Positions 8,141-16,347 of a DNA stretch of 64,000 bases are shown here, piece by piece. The notes under the pieces were generated by a model. The model ran no database searches. It was given only the letters and a program-made list of their open reading frames with translations, and was not told where the DNA came from. Numbering within the stretch: position 1 is the first letter of the stretch; every line of letters begins with the position of its first letter. Source of the stretch: Acidobacteriaceae bacterium dw_441 (lineage in GTDB: Bacteria; Acidobacteriota; Terriglobia; Terriglobales; Acidobacteriaceae); contig JAAVVA010000004.1 of assembly GCA_018449715.1 (NCBI GenBank), positions 1 to 64,000 of the forward strand, read 5' to 3'. The position numbers and the translations under genes are program-made.

Positions 8141-8266
8141 ATGAAGATCAGAATCCTGTCGTTGGTACTTGCAGCAGTCATGTTCACATCCCTGTCGGCT
8201 TCCGCCGCAACCGTCAGCTCCTGCTGCGGAGAGCCCTCCTGCTGCAGTAGCGATAGCTGCTGCTAA
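8141..8266 (+). CDS. 41-aa secreted peptide with three CC motifs
   Basis: The reading frame is MKIRILSLVLAAVMFTSLSA followed by SAATVSSCCGEPSCCSSDSC and a last C. GGAG sits six bases before the ATG. Residues 1-23 are a good signal peptide (cleavage likely after SASA). The mature chain of about 18 residues holds six cysteines as three CC pairs spaced by four residues, with Ser, Gly, Glu and Asp. This suggests metal binding or a disulfide-knotted peptide. A strong terminator follows 18 nt after the stop. It is preceded by a second Cys-rich exported protein. No family recognised; the gene is real by its ribosome site, signal peptide and terminator. Confidence 0.7.
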   Translation: MKIRILSLVLAAVMFTSLSASAATVSSCCGEPSCCSSDSCC

Positions 8267-8284
8267 TCGCAGGTGTTAAAACGG

Positions 8285-8306
8285 AAGGCCGCCTCCGGGC
8301 GGCCTT
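8285..8306 (+). terminator. Intrinsic terminator after the CC peptide gene
   Basis: AAGGCCGCC and GGCGGCCTT form a perfect 9-bp stem with a TCCG tetraloop, followed by TCTC. It ends the transcript of the Cys-rich peptide genes. Confidence 0.85.
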
Positions 8307-8438
8307 TCTCAATGGGGCCGTAAGAATTAACGCGAAAGCGCCTTCCTGCGCGAGCTCTCGCGTGGTATCGTCCAGTCATTCCGGTAGACAAATCTCCGGC
8401 GGGCCGCGCCGCACCAAACCTTCAGTACGGAGAAGGAT

Positions 8439-9200
8439 ATGGACGCCACCGTTGCGTCTGCGTTCGGCCACCGAACGCAGCATCGCCCCATCAATCGCAC
8501 CGCCGAACGCATCTTCTACACCGGCATGTCCCTCGTGATGTGCGCCTGCGTCTTCATCGGCTTCTCGCGGACTTACTTCCAGGCGGGCCTGTTCCACGCG
8601 CCGCTCCCACTCATTCTTCATATCCACGGCGCGGTCTTCACGCTCTGGATGCTGCTCTTCACCGTTCAGGCCACGCTCATCTCCGCGCACCGCGTCCAAT
8701 GGCATCGCTCTCTCGGCACAATCGCCTTCTGCCTGCCGCCTGTCATGATCGTGCTCGGCGTGATCGCAGCTCTCTTCGCGTTTCATCTTGGATTCCGAAT
8801 TGGCCCACTCGATCCCGCCGTCTCTTTAGCCATTCCCCTGATCGGGATCGCCGTCTTCACCATCGTCATCTACGCCTCGTGGCGAGCCCGTCGCCAGCCG
8901 GATGCGCACAAGCGGCTCATCCTGATTGCCACAATGGGCCTCGTCGCAGCCGCGTTCGGACGTTTTCCCTGGAGCCGCATCGGTCTTCCGCCCGCCGCCG
9001 GAGCCGCCACCGGCCTCGGCAGCCTGCTCCTCCTTCTCATCGCCTACGAGCTCATCTCGACCCGCCGCATCCACCGCTCCACCCTGTGGGCCGCGCCGCT
9101 GGTCTTCTCCTCCGTCGCCTTCGCGGTTCCCATTGGAATGACCCCGGCCTGGCACGCATTCGCGGCGTTGCTCGACCGAATCTTCGGACCATACCTCTAG
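8439..9200 (+). CDS. Conserved integral membrane protein with His residues
   Basis: 253 aa with about seven transmembrane segments (27-45, 57-78, 93-115, 123-143, 165-185, 195-210, 220-240). Conserved-looking motifs are LHIHGAVFTLWMLLFTVQ (59-76), HRSLG (89-93) and AHKRL (155-159), reminiscent of DUF2306-like or quinol/heme-associated membrane proteins; the histidines could bind heme or metal. GGAG lies six bases before the ATG. A 14-bp inverted repeat follows. No function is assigned. Confidence 0.7.
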   Translation: MDATVASAFGHRTQHRPINRTAERIFYTGMSLVMCACVFIGFSRTYFQAGLFHAPLPLILHIHGAVFTLWMLLFTVQATLISAHRVQWHRSLGTIAFCLPPVMIVLGVIAALFAFHLGFRIGPLDPAVSLAIPLIGIAVFTIVIYASWRARRQPDAHKRLILIATMGLVAAAFGRFPWSRIGLPPAAGAATGLGSLLLLLIAYELISTRRIHRSTLWAAPLVFSSVAFAVPIGMTPAWHAFAALLDRIFGPYL

Positions 9201-9230
9201 TTCGAAGATGTAAAAGCCGCCGATCCTTGC

Positions 9231-9262
9231 GAGTGTTTACTCGCAAGGATCGAAGAACCCCG
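9231..9262. terminator. Perfect 14-bp inverted repeat downstream of the membrane gene
   Basis: CGATCCTTGCGAGT and ACTCGCAAGGATCG pair fully around GTTT, 30 nt after the stop at 9200. No T-run follows, so it may end the transcript with a factor or protect the 3' end. Confidence 0.6.
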
Positions 9263-9298
9263 CATTTTCCCACCGCAAGATTAAAATTCGCTACCGCC

Positions 9299-9330
9299 AC
9301 CCCTACTGACACGATGCTGTCAGCAGGGGT
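9299..9330. promoter_or_regulatory. Inverted repeat upstream of the VOC gene
   Basis: Arms ACCCCTACTGACA and TGTCAGCAGGGGT (one mismatch) flank six bases, 51 nt before the VOC start at 9382. It could be a regulator site in the VOC promoter or a leader hairpin. Confidence 0.45.
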
Positions 9331-9381
9331 TAGTTATGCTCACTCCTATAAGTCATCGGAGAGTGTTCAAAGGAGCGCCCC

Positions 9382-9765
9382 ATGAGCGAACAACAGACCG
9401 GAAAACAACACGCAATCAACTGGTTCGAAATCCCCTGCGAGAACCTGGAGCGAGCCACCACTTTTTACGAGACGCTTCTCGGCGTCCCGATGTACCGCGC
9501 CGACGTCGAAACCCCGATGGTCATCTTCGCCTCCGACCGCACCGGAACCGGGGGCCATCTGGTGAAAAGCCCCTTCCGCAAACCAGGACGCGGCGGCGCG
9601 ATGGTGTACCTCAACTGCGACGGCGAGCTCGACAACGTTCTTGCCCGCGTCCCCAAAGCGGGCGGCCTCGTGCTGATGCCCAAAACCCCCGTTCCCGGGG
9701 GCCACGGCCACTTCGCCTGCCTGCGCGACTCCGAGGGCAACCACATCGGCCTGCACTCGCACTGA
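9382..9765 (+). CDS. VOC family protein (glyoxalase/bleomycin-resistance fold)
   Basis: 127 aa. Two beta-alpha-beta-beta-beta units: INWFEIPCENLERATTFYETLLG (13-35), and a second unit ending ACLRDSEGNHIGLHSH. Candidate metal ligands are few, as in the YaeR/PhnB-like VOC proteins found widely in soil bacteria. It resembles stand-alone VOC proteins annotated as glyoxalase superfamily without a known substrate. AAAGGAGC precedes the ATG. It is followed by the first intergenic repeat and then a WYL-type regulator, which is a common genomic partner of VOC genes. Confidence 0.85.
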   Translation: MSEQQTGKQHAINWFEIPCENLERATTFYETLLGVPMYRADVETPMVIFASDRTGTGGHLVKSPFRKPGRGGAMVYLNCDGELDNVLARVPKAGGLVLMPKTPVPGGHGHFACLRDSEGNHIGLHSH

Positions 9766-9827
9766 GATACCTCATTGCTGGTCCAGATTTTCTTCCGCCA
9801 CCCTCCTTCTCGAACCATCCCAGATGT

Positions 9828-9940
9828 CCGGGTGCCCCATCCTTCGCAGCCTCATCGCGAAGGGTGGGATGAATCCCGTCCACCCCACCACAACCGTCAT
9901 TCTGAGTGAAACGAAGAATCCCAGCATTTCTTTGCAGGAC
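9828..9940 (+). repeat. Intergenic hairpin repeat, modules B-C2 (locus 1)
   Basis: Module B begins CCGGGTGCCCCATCC and pairs CCCATCCTTCGC with GCGAAGGGTGGG around a loop CCTCATC-like segment. Module C2 is CATTCTGAGTGAA..GAAGAATCCC with a tail TTTCTTTGCAGGAC. This is the leftmost copy in the window. Confidence 0.95.
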
Positions 9941-10010
9941 GCACCCCGCACAACTACCCCAACCCAACCGCATCCTGACAACCACACCGCCCCTCCCCTA
10001 AGATCACCTC

Positions 10011-10730
10011 ATGCGTCGAGCCGACCGTCTCTTTCGAATCGTGCAGTTCCTTCGACAGGGACGCCTCCAGACCGCCCAGACCCTCGCCGACAAGCTGCAC
10101 GTCTCGCAGCGCACCATCTACCGCGACATCCAGGACCTCCAGCTCGCCGGAACCCCCATCGAAGGCGAGGCTGGCGTCGGCTACACCCTTCGCCGCGACA
10201 TGGACCTTCCGCCCCTGATGTTCACCCGCGGCGAGCTGACCGCGCTCGTCCTTGGCGCGCGCCTTGTCCGCGCCTGGGGAGGAGCCGAAAACGTCCTCGG
10301 AGCCGACCAGGCCCTGCAGCGCATCGAGGCAGTCCTTCCCGCCGACCTTCGCACCGAGTTCGACTCCATCCTGCTCTACGCCCCCGGCTACCGCATGAAG
10401 CCGCACCTGCGCACGCGCCTCGACGCCCTGCACGAGGCCTGCAAGTCGCGGCGCGTGGCGCACTTCAAATACATCCGCGAAGACGGCGAGGCCAGCGAGC
10501 GCAACGTCTGGCCGCTCGCGCTGGTCTTCTGGAGCGGCGTCTGGACCCTGACCACCTGGTGCGAGCTTCGCAACGACTTCCGCGACTTCCGGCTCGACCG
10601 CATGGACGAAGTCGCGATCCTCGAACGCACCTTCACTCCGAAGAAGGGCCAGCGTCTCGAAGACCATCTGAAGAAGGTCGTTCCCTCCGCGGAAGAGCGC
10701 CGTGAGCTTCTGTCGCCCTCCAGTTCATAG
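10011..10730 (+). CDS. YafY-type transcriptional regulator (HTH_11 + WYL)
   Basis: 239 aa. An N-terminal winged helix (RRADRLFRIVQFLRQGRLQTAQ, then LADKLHVSQRTIYRDIQDL, residues 2-44) is followed by a WYL domain (about 130-210), whose equivalent of the WYL triad is near VAHFKYIREDG and NVWPLALVFW. WYL domains bind nucleotides, nucleic acid or small ligands. The protein is cytoplasmic and binds DNA. It lies downstream of the VOC gene, which it may control; the intergenic space between them is filled mostly by a repeat. Confidence 0.88.
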   Translation: MRRADRLFRIVQFLRQGRLQTAQTLADKLHVSQRTIYRDIQDLQLAGTPIEGEAGVGYTLRRDMDLPPLMFTRGELTALVLGARLVRAWGGAENVLGADQALQRIEAVLPADLRTEFDSILLYAPGYRMKPHLRTRLDALHEACKSRRVAHFKYIREDGEASERNVWPLALVFWSGVWTLTTWCELRNDFRDFRLDRMDEVAILERTFTPKKGQRLEDHLKKVVPSAEERRELLSPSSS

Positions 10731-10762
10731 CTTTTAGCTTGTCGTTCCACTTCTTTCCCAAA

Positions 10763-10811
10763 CTTGTCATTCCGCAGCGAAGCGGAGGAATCTGCTTCTC
10801 TTTGCAGAATG
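10763..10811 (+). repeat. Intergenic repeat, module C1 (locus 2)
   Basis: A single C1 unit CTTGTCATTCCGCAGCGAAG..GGAGGAATCTGCTTC ending TTTGCAGAATG, lying 33 nt ahead of the alr start. Reading through it makes a false N-terminal extension of the racemase. Confidence 0.9.
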
Positions 10812-10843
10812 CCCGGAGTGTCCACAGAACGTACGATAGAGAG

Positions 10844-12040
10844 GTGAAGAGTTGGTTGGAGATCTCATCCGAGCGGCTGGCCGCAAACTACAGGCTGCTC
10901 GCAGAAACAGAAGGCAGTGAAACCTCGGTCCTGGCGGTCGTAAAGGCCAACGCCTACGGACATGGCGCGGAGATCTGCGCCCCCGTGCTGGCCTCAGCCG
11001 GAGCCGGGTGGCTCGGCGTAACCGATGCCACCGAAGGAAGGCTCGTGAGGGCCGCGCTGCACACCGCGGGAATTCCCGAAGAGCATCAACCCCACATCCT
11101 CGTCATGAGCGAGTCGCTCGACGAGGACACCGAAGTAATCCTGCAACACCGCCTCGCACCCGTCGTCTCCAGCGCCGCGCAGTTGCAGGCGCTGGCCCAC
11201 AAAGCCGGGAACCGCAAAGTCCGCGTACATCTCGAAATCGACACCGGCATGTCCCGTCAGGGAGTCGCTCCCGGCAACCACCTCGACCAAGTCCTGCGCT
11301 GGCTGGAGCAACAAAGCGCCGTGCATCTCGACGGAGTCATGACGCACTTCGCCTCCTCCGAGGTCGCAGGCTCGCACCAGACCGCGCAGCAGCGCCGCCT
11401 CTTCGAGCAGGCAATGGAGCAGATCGCAGCCTCGAGTCTTCGTCCCGTCTGGATCCACGCGGGCAACTCCTCCACCATCGACAACCACGACGCCCCCTCC
11501 GAAGACGGCTGGCTCGTCACGCTTGCGCACAGTGTCGGCGCAAGAGCAATGGTGCGCAGCGGCCTAGCCCTGTACGGTTACGCCCTCCCCATCGAGCGCG
11601 AGCGTGGCTACACCGGCCTCGCAGAGCCTCGCGTACAGCCACGCCTCCTGCCCGTGCTGACCTGGAAGGCCCGCGTGACAGGCATCCGCGAGATCGAGGC
11701 CGGAACAAGAGTCGGTTACAACGGAACCTTCACCTCGGAGCGCCCCATGCGCCTCGCGCTGCTCCCGGTCGGCTACGCGGACGGCCTGCGCCGCGAGCTT
11801 TCGGGCACCCAAGAGCATCCCGGCGGCTGGGTCCTCCTCCACGGCCAGCGCGCCCCGATCGTGGGACGCGTCTCAATGAACCTGACCATCGTGGACGCAA
11901 CAGCAATCCCCGCCGTAGCGGTGGGAGACGAAGCCATCGTCCTCGGCGAAGGAATTACCGCCGAGGACCATGCCCGCCTCGCCGAAACCATCTCCTACGA
12001 GATCCTCTGCGGCATGAAGGAAACCCGCATGCTGCGATAA
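10844..12040 (+). CDS. alr: Alanine racemase
   Basis: 398 aa from the GTG at 10844. The open frame starts 35 codons earlier, but those codons are the preceding repeat translated. The PLP lysine is Lys34 in VVKANAYGHG, the substrate loop GMSRQGV follows, and the catalytic tyrosine of the second domain is Tyr292 in RVGYNGTF, followed by LLPVGYADG and GRVSMNLT. It interconverts L- and D-alanine for peptidoglycan in the cytoplasm. Asparagine replaces the usual Asp in GRVSM-D-MT; this is seen in some homologues and does not touch catalysis directly. Confidence 0.95.
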   Translation: MKSWLEISSERLAANYRLLAETEGSETSVLAVVKANAYGHGAEICAPVLASAGAGWLGVTDATEGRLVRAALHTAGIPEEHQPHILVMSESLDEDTEVILQHRLAPVVSSAAQLQALAHKAGNRKVRVHLEIDTGMSRQGVAPGNHLDQVLRWLEQQSAVHLDGVMTHFASSEVAGSHQTAQQRRLFEQAMEQIAASSLRPVWIHAGNSSTIDNHDAPSEDGWLVTLAHSVGARAMVRSGLALYGYALPIERERGYTGLAEPRVQPRLLPVLTWKARVTGIREIEAGTRVGYNGTFTSERPMRLALLPVGYADGLRRELSGTQEHPGGWVLLHGQRAPIVGRVSMNLTIVDATAIPAVAVGDEAIVLGEGITAEDHARLAETISYEILCGMKETRMLR

Positions 12041-12076
12041 GGAAGGACCGCACTTCCACAAATGACCGGCGGGTAT

Positions 12077-12360
12077 GGTGCCCCATATCTGGCGGCTTTA
12101 TCGCCAGATGTGGGTTTGCAGGATGTTGAACCGTACCCTCGTCTTTATGACCTTGTCATTCCGTAGCGCAGCGGAGGAATCTGCTTCTCTTTACAGCATG
12201 TCCCTCTCTCCACGAATCCCACCACTCCCTCAAAAATTGTCATCCTGAGCGAAGCGCAGCGTAATCGAAGGATCTGCGGTTTGCCGGTGCTTCCGCCAAA
12301 CATCGGTTTCCACCACAAACAAAAAAGCAGATTCCTCCGCTGCGCTACGGAATGACAAGG
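12077..12360 (+). repeat. Intergenic repeat cluster A-C1-C3-inverted C1 (locus 3)
   Basis: Module A at 12077-12125 (stem CATATCTGGCG / CGCCAGATGTG), C1 at 12151-12200, C3 at about 12238-12277 (ATCCT..AGGAT) and an inverted C1 at 12325-12360. C1 12151-12186 and 12325-12360 are exact reverse complements over 36 bp. This fills most of the 435-bp gap 12041-12476. Confidence 0.95.
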
Positions 12361-12476
12361 CATAAAAAGTTACGCCTCTACTCCGTCCCTTTCCCACCCC
12401 GCACACAAGCTCCATTTGCGCCACCCGCACACCGACCATTAACATCAGGCAAGAGAAACGAGAGGAACCTCATTTC

Positions 12477-12686
12477 ATGGAAGCCACTACGATCGCCGCG
12501 CGCCGCACCGAAGACATCGCCCTGGATCTGCTGAAGTTCGTCGCAGCGCACGCCAATCTCGCCAACAAGGCCACCGGTTCGACCGGCTTCGCTGCCGCTC
12601 CCTCCACCAAGCCCGAGGATCAGGTCACGCAGCTTCTCGACCTGTACGCCCGCTGCCGCCAGGCCGTGGAAGCCCCCATCAAGTAA
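12477..12686 (+). CDS. Small conserved-looking protein upstream of Gfo/Idh/MocA gene
   Basis: 69 aa, acidic-neutral, predicted largely helical (EDIALDLLKFVAAHANLA, 12-29; EDQVTQLLDLYARCRQAV, 47-64) with a flexible middle. GAGAGGAAC lies upstream of the ATG. Its stop abuts the GTG of the oxidoreductase gene (TAAGTG), which indicates translational coupling and a shared job. I do not recognise a family; a small accessory or regulatory subunit is possible. Confidence 0.65.
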   Translation: MEATTIAARRTEDIALDLLKFVAAHANLANKATGSTGFAAAPSTKPEDQVTQLLDLYARCRQAVEAPIK

Positions 12687-13727
12687 GTGGCCGCAGCAAA
12701 CCCACTCCGCATCGCCGTCGTTGGAGCCGGGGCCTTTGGCCGCAACCACCTCCGTGTCTACAAGGAGCTGGAGCAGGCGGGCGAGCCCGTGCGCCTCGCC
12801 GCGGTCGTCGATCGTGACGCCGCTATCGCCGCCGAGGCCTCCGCAAAGTTCGGTGTCCCGGCCTTCGCCTCCATCGACGAGTGCCTCGCCGCGACTGGCA
12901 TCGACGCGGCCTCCGTCTGCGTCCCCACGGTCCACCACCGCGCCGCAGCGGAAGAGCTGATCGCCGCCGGCATCGACGTGCTGATCGAAAAGCCCATCGC
13001 CCCGACGCTCGAAGACGCGGACAGCATCCTCGCCCTGGCCCGCAAGCACAGCCGCATCGTGCAGGTCGGCCACCTCGAGCGTTTCAACCCGGCGGTCACA
13101 GCGGCGCGCCGCTTCCTGAACCACCCCATGTTCTTCGAGTCGCACCGCCTCAGCATCTTCACCCCGCGCTCGCTCGATGTTGACGTGGTGCTCGACCTGA
13201 TGATCCACGACCTCGATATCGTGCTGAGCCTCGTCGGCTCGCCGGTCGTCGAAGTGAGAGCGGTCGGCCTGCCCGTACTCTCCCCCAAGGTGGACATCGC
13301 AAACGTCCGGGTCGAATTCGAAAACGGCTGCGTGGCCAACTTCACGGCCAGCCGCGTCAGCACCGAGCGCGTCCGCAAGCTACGCTTCTTCCAGCCGCAC
13401 CAGTACCTTTCGCTCGACTTCGCCCGTCAGGACCTTCTGATGATCGACGTCACCGCCGCCGCCGGAATGGACCCCGCAAAGCTCGCGGCGATGGCCGAGC
13501 TTCTGAAGCAGCAGGGCGAGCACCCATCAGCAGGGCTCTCGCTGAACAAGGTACAGGTAGAGCAGGGCGAGCCGCTACGTCTGGAGATCGCCTCCTTCCT
13601 CGAAGCGGTACGCAACCGCACCGAGCCGGTCGTCTCCGGAGAGGCAGGCCGCGACGCTCTGAAGCTGGCCCTCGAGATCACCTCCGCCATCGCCACCCAC
13701 GCCGACCGAGCCGGACTGAAGCTCTAA
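12687..13727 (+). CDS. Gfo/Idh/MocA family oxidoreductase
   Basis: 346 aa, GTG start directly after the previous stop. The Rossmann motif AVVGAGAFGRNHLR (10-23) is followed by the family motif EKPIAPTLEDA (about 99-109) and GHLERFNPAV. In the C-terminal domain, LMIHDLDIVLSLVG carries the conserved HDLD seen in the WbpB/UDP-sugar-dehydrogenase-like subgroup. These enzymes oxidise sugars or sugar nucleotides with NAD(P). GHLERFNP is typical of acidobacterial and delta-proteobacterial members near lipid A genes, but no lpx gene lies here. Substrate unknown. Confidence 0.9.
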   Translation: MAAANPLRIAVVGAGAFGRNHLRVYKELEQAGEPVRLAAVVDRDAAIAAEASAKFGVPAFASIDECLAATGIDAASVCVPTVHHRAAAEELIAAGIDVLIEKPIAPTLEDADSILALARKHSRIVQVGHLERFNPAVTAARRFLNHPMFFESHRLSIFTPRSLDVDVVLDLMIHDLDIVLSLVGSPVVEVRAVGLPVLSPKVDIANVRVEFENGCVANFTASRVSTERVRKLRFFQPHQYLSLDFARQDLLMIDVTAAAGMDPAKLAAMAELLKQQGEHPSAGLSLNKVQVEQGEPLRLEIASFLEAVRNRTEPVVSGEAGRDALKLALEITSAIATHADRAGLKL

Positions 13728-13782
13728 CCCGCCCAAGAGCGGGTAAAAATGGGTCCACAAAAACCAGATGTTCCCACAAAAC

Positions 13783-14037
13783 GGGTGCCCCATATCTGGC
13801 GGCTTCCTCGCCAGATGTGGGTTTTGCAGGATGCCTGCACCTTCACCCACGCCTTTAGAACTTGTCATTCCGCAGCGAAGCGAAGGAATCTGCTTCAGCC
13901 TTTCCTCTAAACATCCACGAAAGACAGGGTGCCCCATCCTTCGCAGCCTCACCGCGAAGGATGGGATGAATCCCGTCCACACCGCCACAACCGTCATTCT
14001 GAGCGAAGCGAAGAATCCCCGCATTTCTTTGCAGGAC
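13783..14037 (+). repeat. Complete composite repeat A-C1-B-C2 (locus 4)
   Basis: All four modules in order: A 13783-13833, C1 from 13861, B from about 13929 and C2 ending GCAGGAC at 14037. In B the stem is perfect (CCCATCCTTCGC / GCGAAGGATGGG) without the usual T-G wobble. It fills the 369-bp gap before the DUF481 gene. Confidence 0.95.
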
Positions 14038-14096
14038 ACCGTACCGCCGCCAATACCCCCACACATATCCTGAGCGCCTCCTTTTAGGCTAAGGAC

Positions 14097-15278
14097 ATGA
14101 GGCTTCTCCCTGCTCAACTCCTATCCCTTCTTCTCACCGCATTCCTCCTGTCAGGAACGACCTCCCGCGCCTCCGAACCGGCTCCATCAACACCGGAGCA
14201 GCCCGCTCCCGACGTGCTGGTCTTCATCAACGGCGACCAGATGACGGGAAAGCTGATGCACTCCACCGGCGACACCGTCACCTTCCACACCGACATGGCG
14301 GGCGACCTGACCGTGAGCTGGTCCAAGGTGAAGGAGCTGCGCTCGCAAAGGAAGTTCGTCGTGCTGGGCAAGGAAAACCGCAGCTGGCGCGCACTGCGCC
14401 GCGTTCCTTCGGGAAGCATCAAGGTGGAAGACAACAAGATTGAGCTGCAGGGCAAGGGAGAGGTGCAGGTGATGCCCGTGAAGGAGACCGCCGACGTGCT
14501 GGACCTCGAAACCTTCAACCACGAGGCTCTCGAGCAGGTGAGCTTCTTCCGCCGCTGGACCGGCTCCGCAACGCTCGGCCTGACAATCGTACAGGCCACC
14601 CAGAACAACTACACCTATACCACTGGAGCCTCGCTGCTTCGCATGATGCCCACGGTCAACTACCTTCCGCCGCGCGACCGTACGATGGTGAACTTCTCAG
14701 GCTCGTACAGCAGCATCACGCAGCGCCAGGCGGAAGGAGCCCCCGTGCTGCCGGACCTGAAAAGCTCGATCTACCACGTCGATTCAGAACGCGACCAGTA
14801 CGTCTCGTCGCGGGTGTACCTTCTGGCCCAGACAGCGTTCGACCACAACTTCTCGCAGGGGCTGGACCTGCAACAGATCTACGGCGGCGGCCTCGGATGG
14901 ACCGTGCTGAAGCAGCCGAAGCAGACGCTCGACCTTCGCGCGACGCTGCAATACGAGAAGCAGAGCTTCCTGCAAACGGCAGGGCAGGAGAACACGAACC
15001 TCGTGGGCTCAACCTACAGCGCAAACTACACGCGACAGCTTCCGCTGAACGTGATCTTCCAGCAGCAGGTGCAGTATCTTCCGGCCTACAACCAGCCTTC
15101 GGCGTACTCCGCCAGCGAGACCAACAGCCTCACCTTCCCGTTGTACAAGCGGCTCCGCTTCAACCTGGGAACGCTGGACAGCTACCTGAACAACCCTCCC
15201 CTCGCGATCTTTCCCGCTCCGGAGAATCGCAGGAACTCGTTCCAGTTCACGACCGGGGTGAGCTATTCGCTGAAGTAA
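14097..15278 (+). CDS. DUF481 domain outer-membrane protein
   Basis: 393 aa with a signal peptide (1-25, hydrophobic, cleavage near SRA-SEP). Residues 40-85 form a small beta domain (VFINGDQMTGKL, VTFHTDMAG, WSKVKELRS) seen ahead of many DUF481 proteins. From about 155 to the end alternate strands with aromatic girdles fit a DUF481 beta-barrel, ending in a hydrophobic-aromatic strand (FQFTTGVSYSLK). DUF481 proteins are salt-inducible outer-membrane proteins of unknown function. It converges with the lipoprotein gene at 15296 with 17 nt between the stops. Confidence 0.88.
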   Translation: MRLLPAQLLSLLLTAFLLSGTTSRASEPAPSTPEQPAPDVLVFINGDQMTGKLMHSTGDTVTFHTDMAGDLTVSWSKVKELRSQRKFVVLGKENRSWRALRRVPSGSIKVEDNKIELQGKGEVQVMPVKETADVLDLETFNHEALEQVSFFRRWTGSATLGLTIVQATQNNYTYTTGASLLRMMPTVNYLPPRDRTMVNFSGSYSSITQRQAEGAPVLPDLKSSIYHVDSERDQYVSSRVYLLAQTAFDHNFSQGLDLQQIYGGGLGWTVLKQPKQTLDLRATLQYEKQSFLQTAGQENTNLVGSTYSANYTRQLPLNVIFQQQVQYLPAYNQPSAYSASETNSLTFPLYKRLRFNLGTLDSYLNNPPLAIFPAPENRRNSFQFTTGVSYSLK

Positions 15279-15295
15279 AACGAGCGAGCCGCTCC

Positions 15296-16186
15296 TTACT
15301 TCAGCGTTTCGATGGGAATGCCTTCAGGGATCTTCAGCTCGAACTGGTCGTCGTCCAGCTTGCCGTTCAGGGTCAGCTTGGTAATCGTCACCGTCAGCTT
15401 GTAGTGGTCCCGCGGCCGCTCGATGACGATGCCCGAAGGATACGGCGTCGTCCCGTAGTACTGATAGTTGCTGTAATACGCCTTCGTGACGACCTGACCG
15501 TTCTTGTCGTAGATGTCCTGCTGATAAGGCAACAGGTCTGTGGAATTAATGTGGATAACGCGGAGCGTCCGGACAGTCTGTCCATCCGGCCTGGCCAGAA
15601 TCTGCAACGCATAGGCAGGCTCCTCGATCAGGTCCTTCTTCTTCTTGCCGCTCTCGATCACGCGAATATCGGTGGTCATCGAGATGATCTGGTCCTTCTC
15701 CGGACCCTGGATGAACATCGAGTCGAAGAAGACATCGGGCCTCAAGTTCTCAAGCCCGTTCTTCGACTGCGTCGTCACGGTATTGGTCCCGACGATGGCC
15801 CGATGGCGCGGCGGAATCAGCAGCTTGAAGTTCGTACCGTCGGAGACCATGTCGATGGCCTGCGTGCGAACCACGGGGACCAGCATCAGGACACGCAGGA
15901 ACTCCGGCTTACGCATCAGGATGTAGCCCGCAAAGCTGGTGTACTGTGTCTCTTTGCCCTGCAGGCCGCCGCCAGTGGTGGCCGCGATCTCAACGGCAGC
16001 GTTGAAGCTCTGAATAGCCTCGTACCGCGAGGCGAGCTGCTGCGCCATGGCATCCAGCGAGGTGCTGATGATGACGTCGGCCACGCGGGTCTTGGGGACG
16101 ATGCGCGTGTGGCTGAAACATCCCGTCAGCGCGGGAAGTACAGCGATCGTTCCCAGCGCCAAAGCTTGTCGAATCTTTTTGCGCAC
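15296..16186 (-). CDS. Putative lipoprotein, LolA/DUF4292-like
   Basis: 296 aa. The signal peptide ends in a lipobox LTGC (Cys22), so it is lipid-anchored. The body alternates amphipathic strands (FNAAVEIAATTGG, FAGYILMRKPEFLRVLMLVP, DMVSDGTNFKLLIPPR), the pattern of the half-barrel LolA/LolB/DUF4292 fold that binds acyl chains. A role in lipoprotein or lipid handling at the outer membrane is inferred. It is probably transcribed alone; the region upstream is a repeat cluster, with mltG further upstream on the same strand. Confidence 0.78.
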   Translation of the reverse strand: MRKKIRQALALGTIAVLPALTGCFSHTRIVPKTRVADVIISTSLDAMAQQLASRYEAIQSFNAAVEIAATTGGGLQGKETQYTSFAGYILMRKPEFLRVLMLVPVVRTQAIDMVSDGTNFKLLIPPRHRAIVGTNTVTTQSKNGLENLRPDVFFDSMFIQGPEKDQIISMTTDIRVIESGKKKKDLIEEPAYALQILARPDGQTVRTLRVIHINSTDLLPYQQDIYDKNGQVVTKAYYSNYQYYGTTPYPSGIVIERPRDHYKLTVTITKLTLNGKLDDDQFELKIPEGIPIETLK

Positions 16187-16347
16187 GAAGGTTAAGTATA
16201 TCCGTCCGAATCTGTTGGAAAGCCGCAGCTACAAAAGGTTTGGATGCAGGGGACAAGGGAAGGTTCCGGGGAAAGTGCAGGATGGTCGTTATTCGAGCAA
16301 CAGCCGGAACCTCCGCCGACAACCGTCCTCCCCCACACCCCTCCGAA

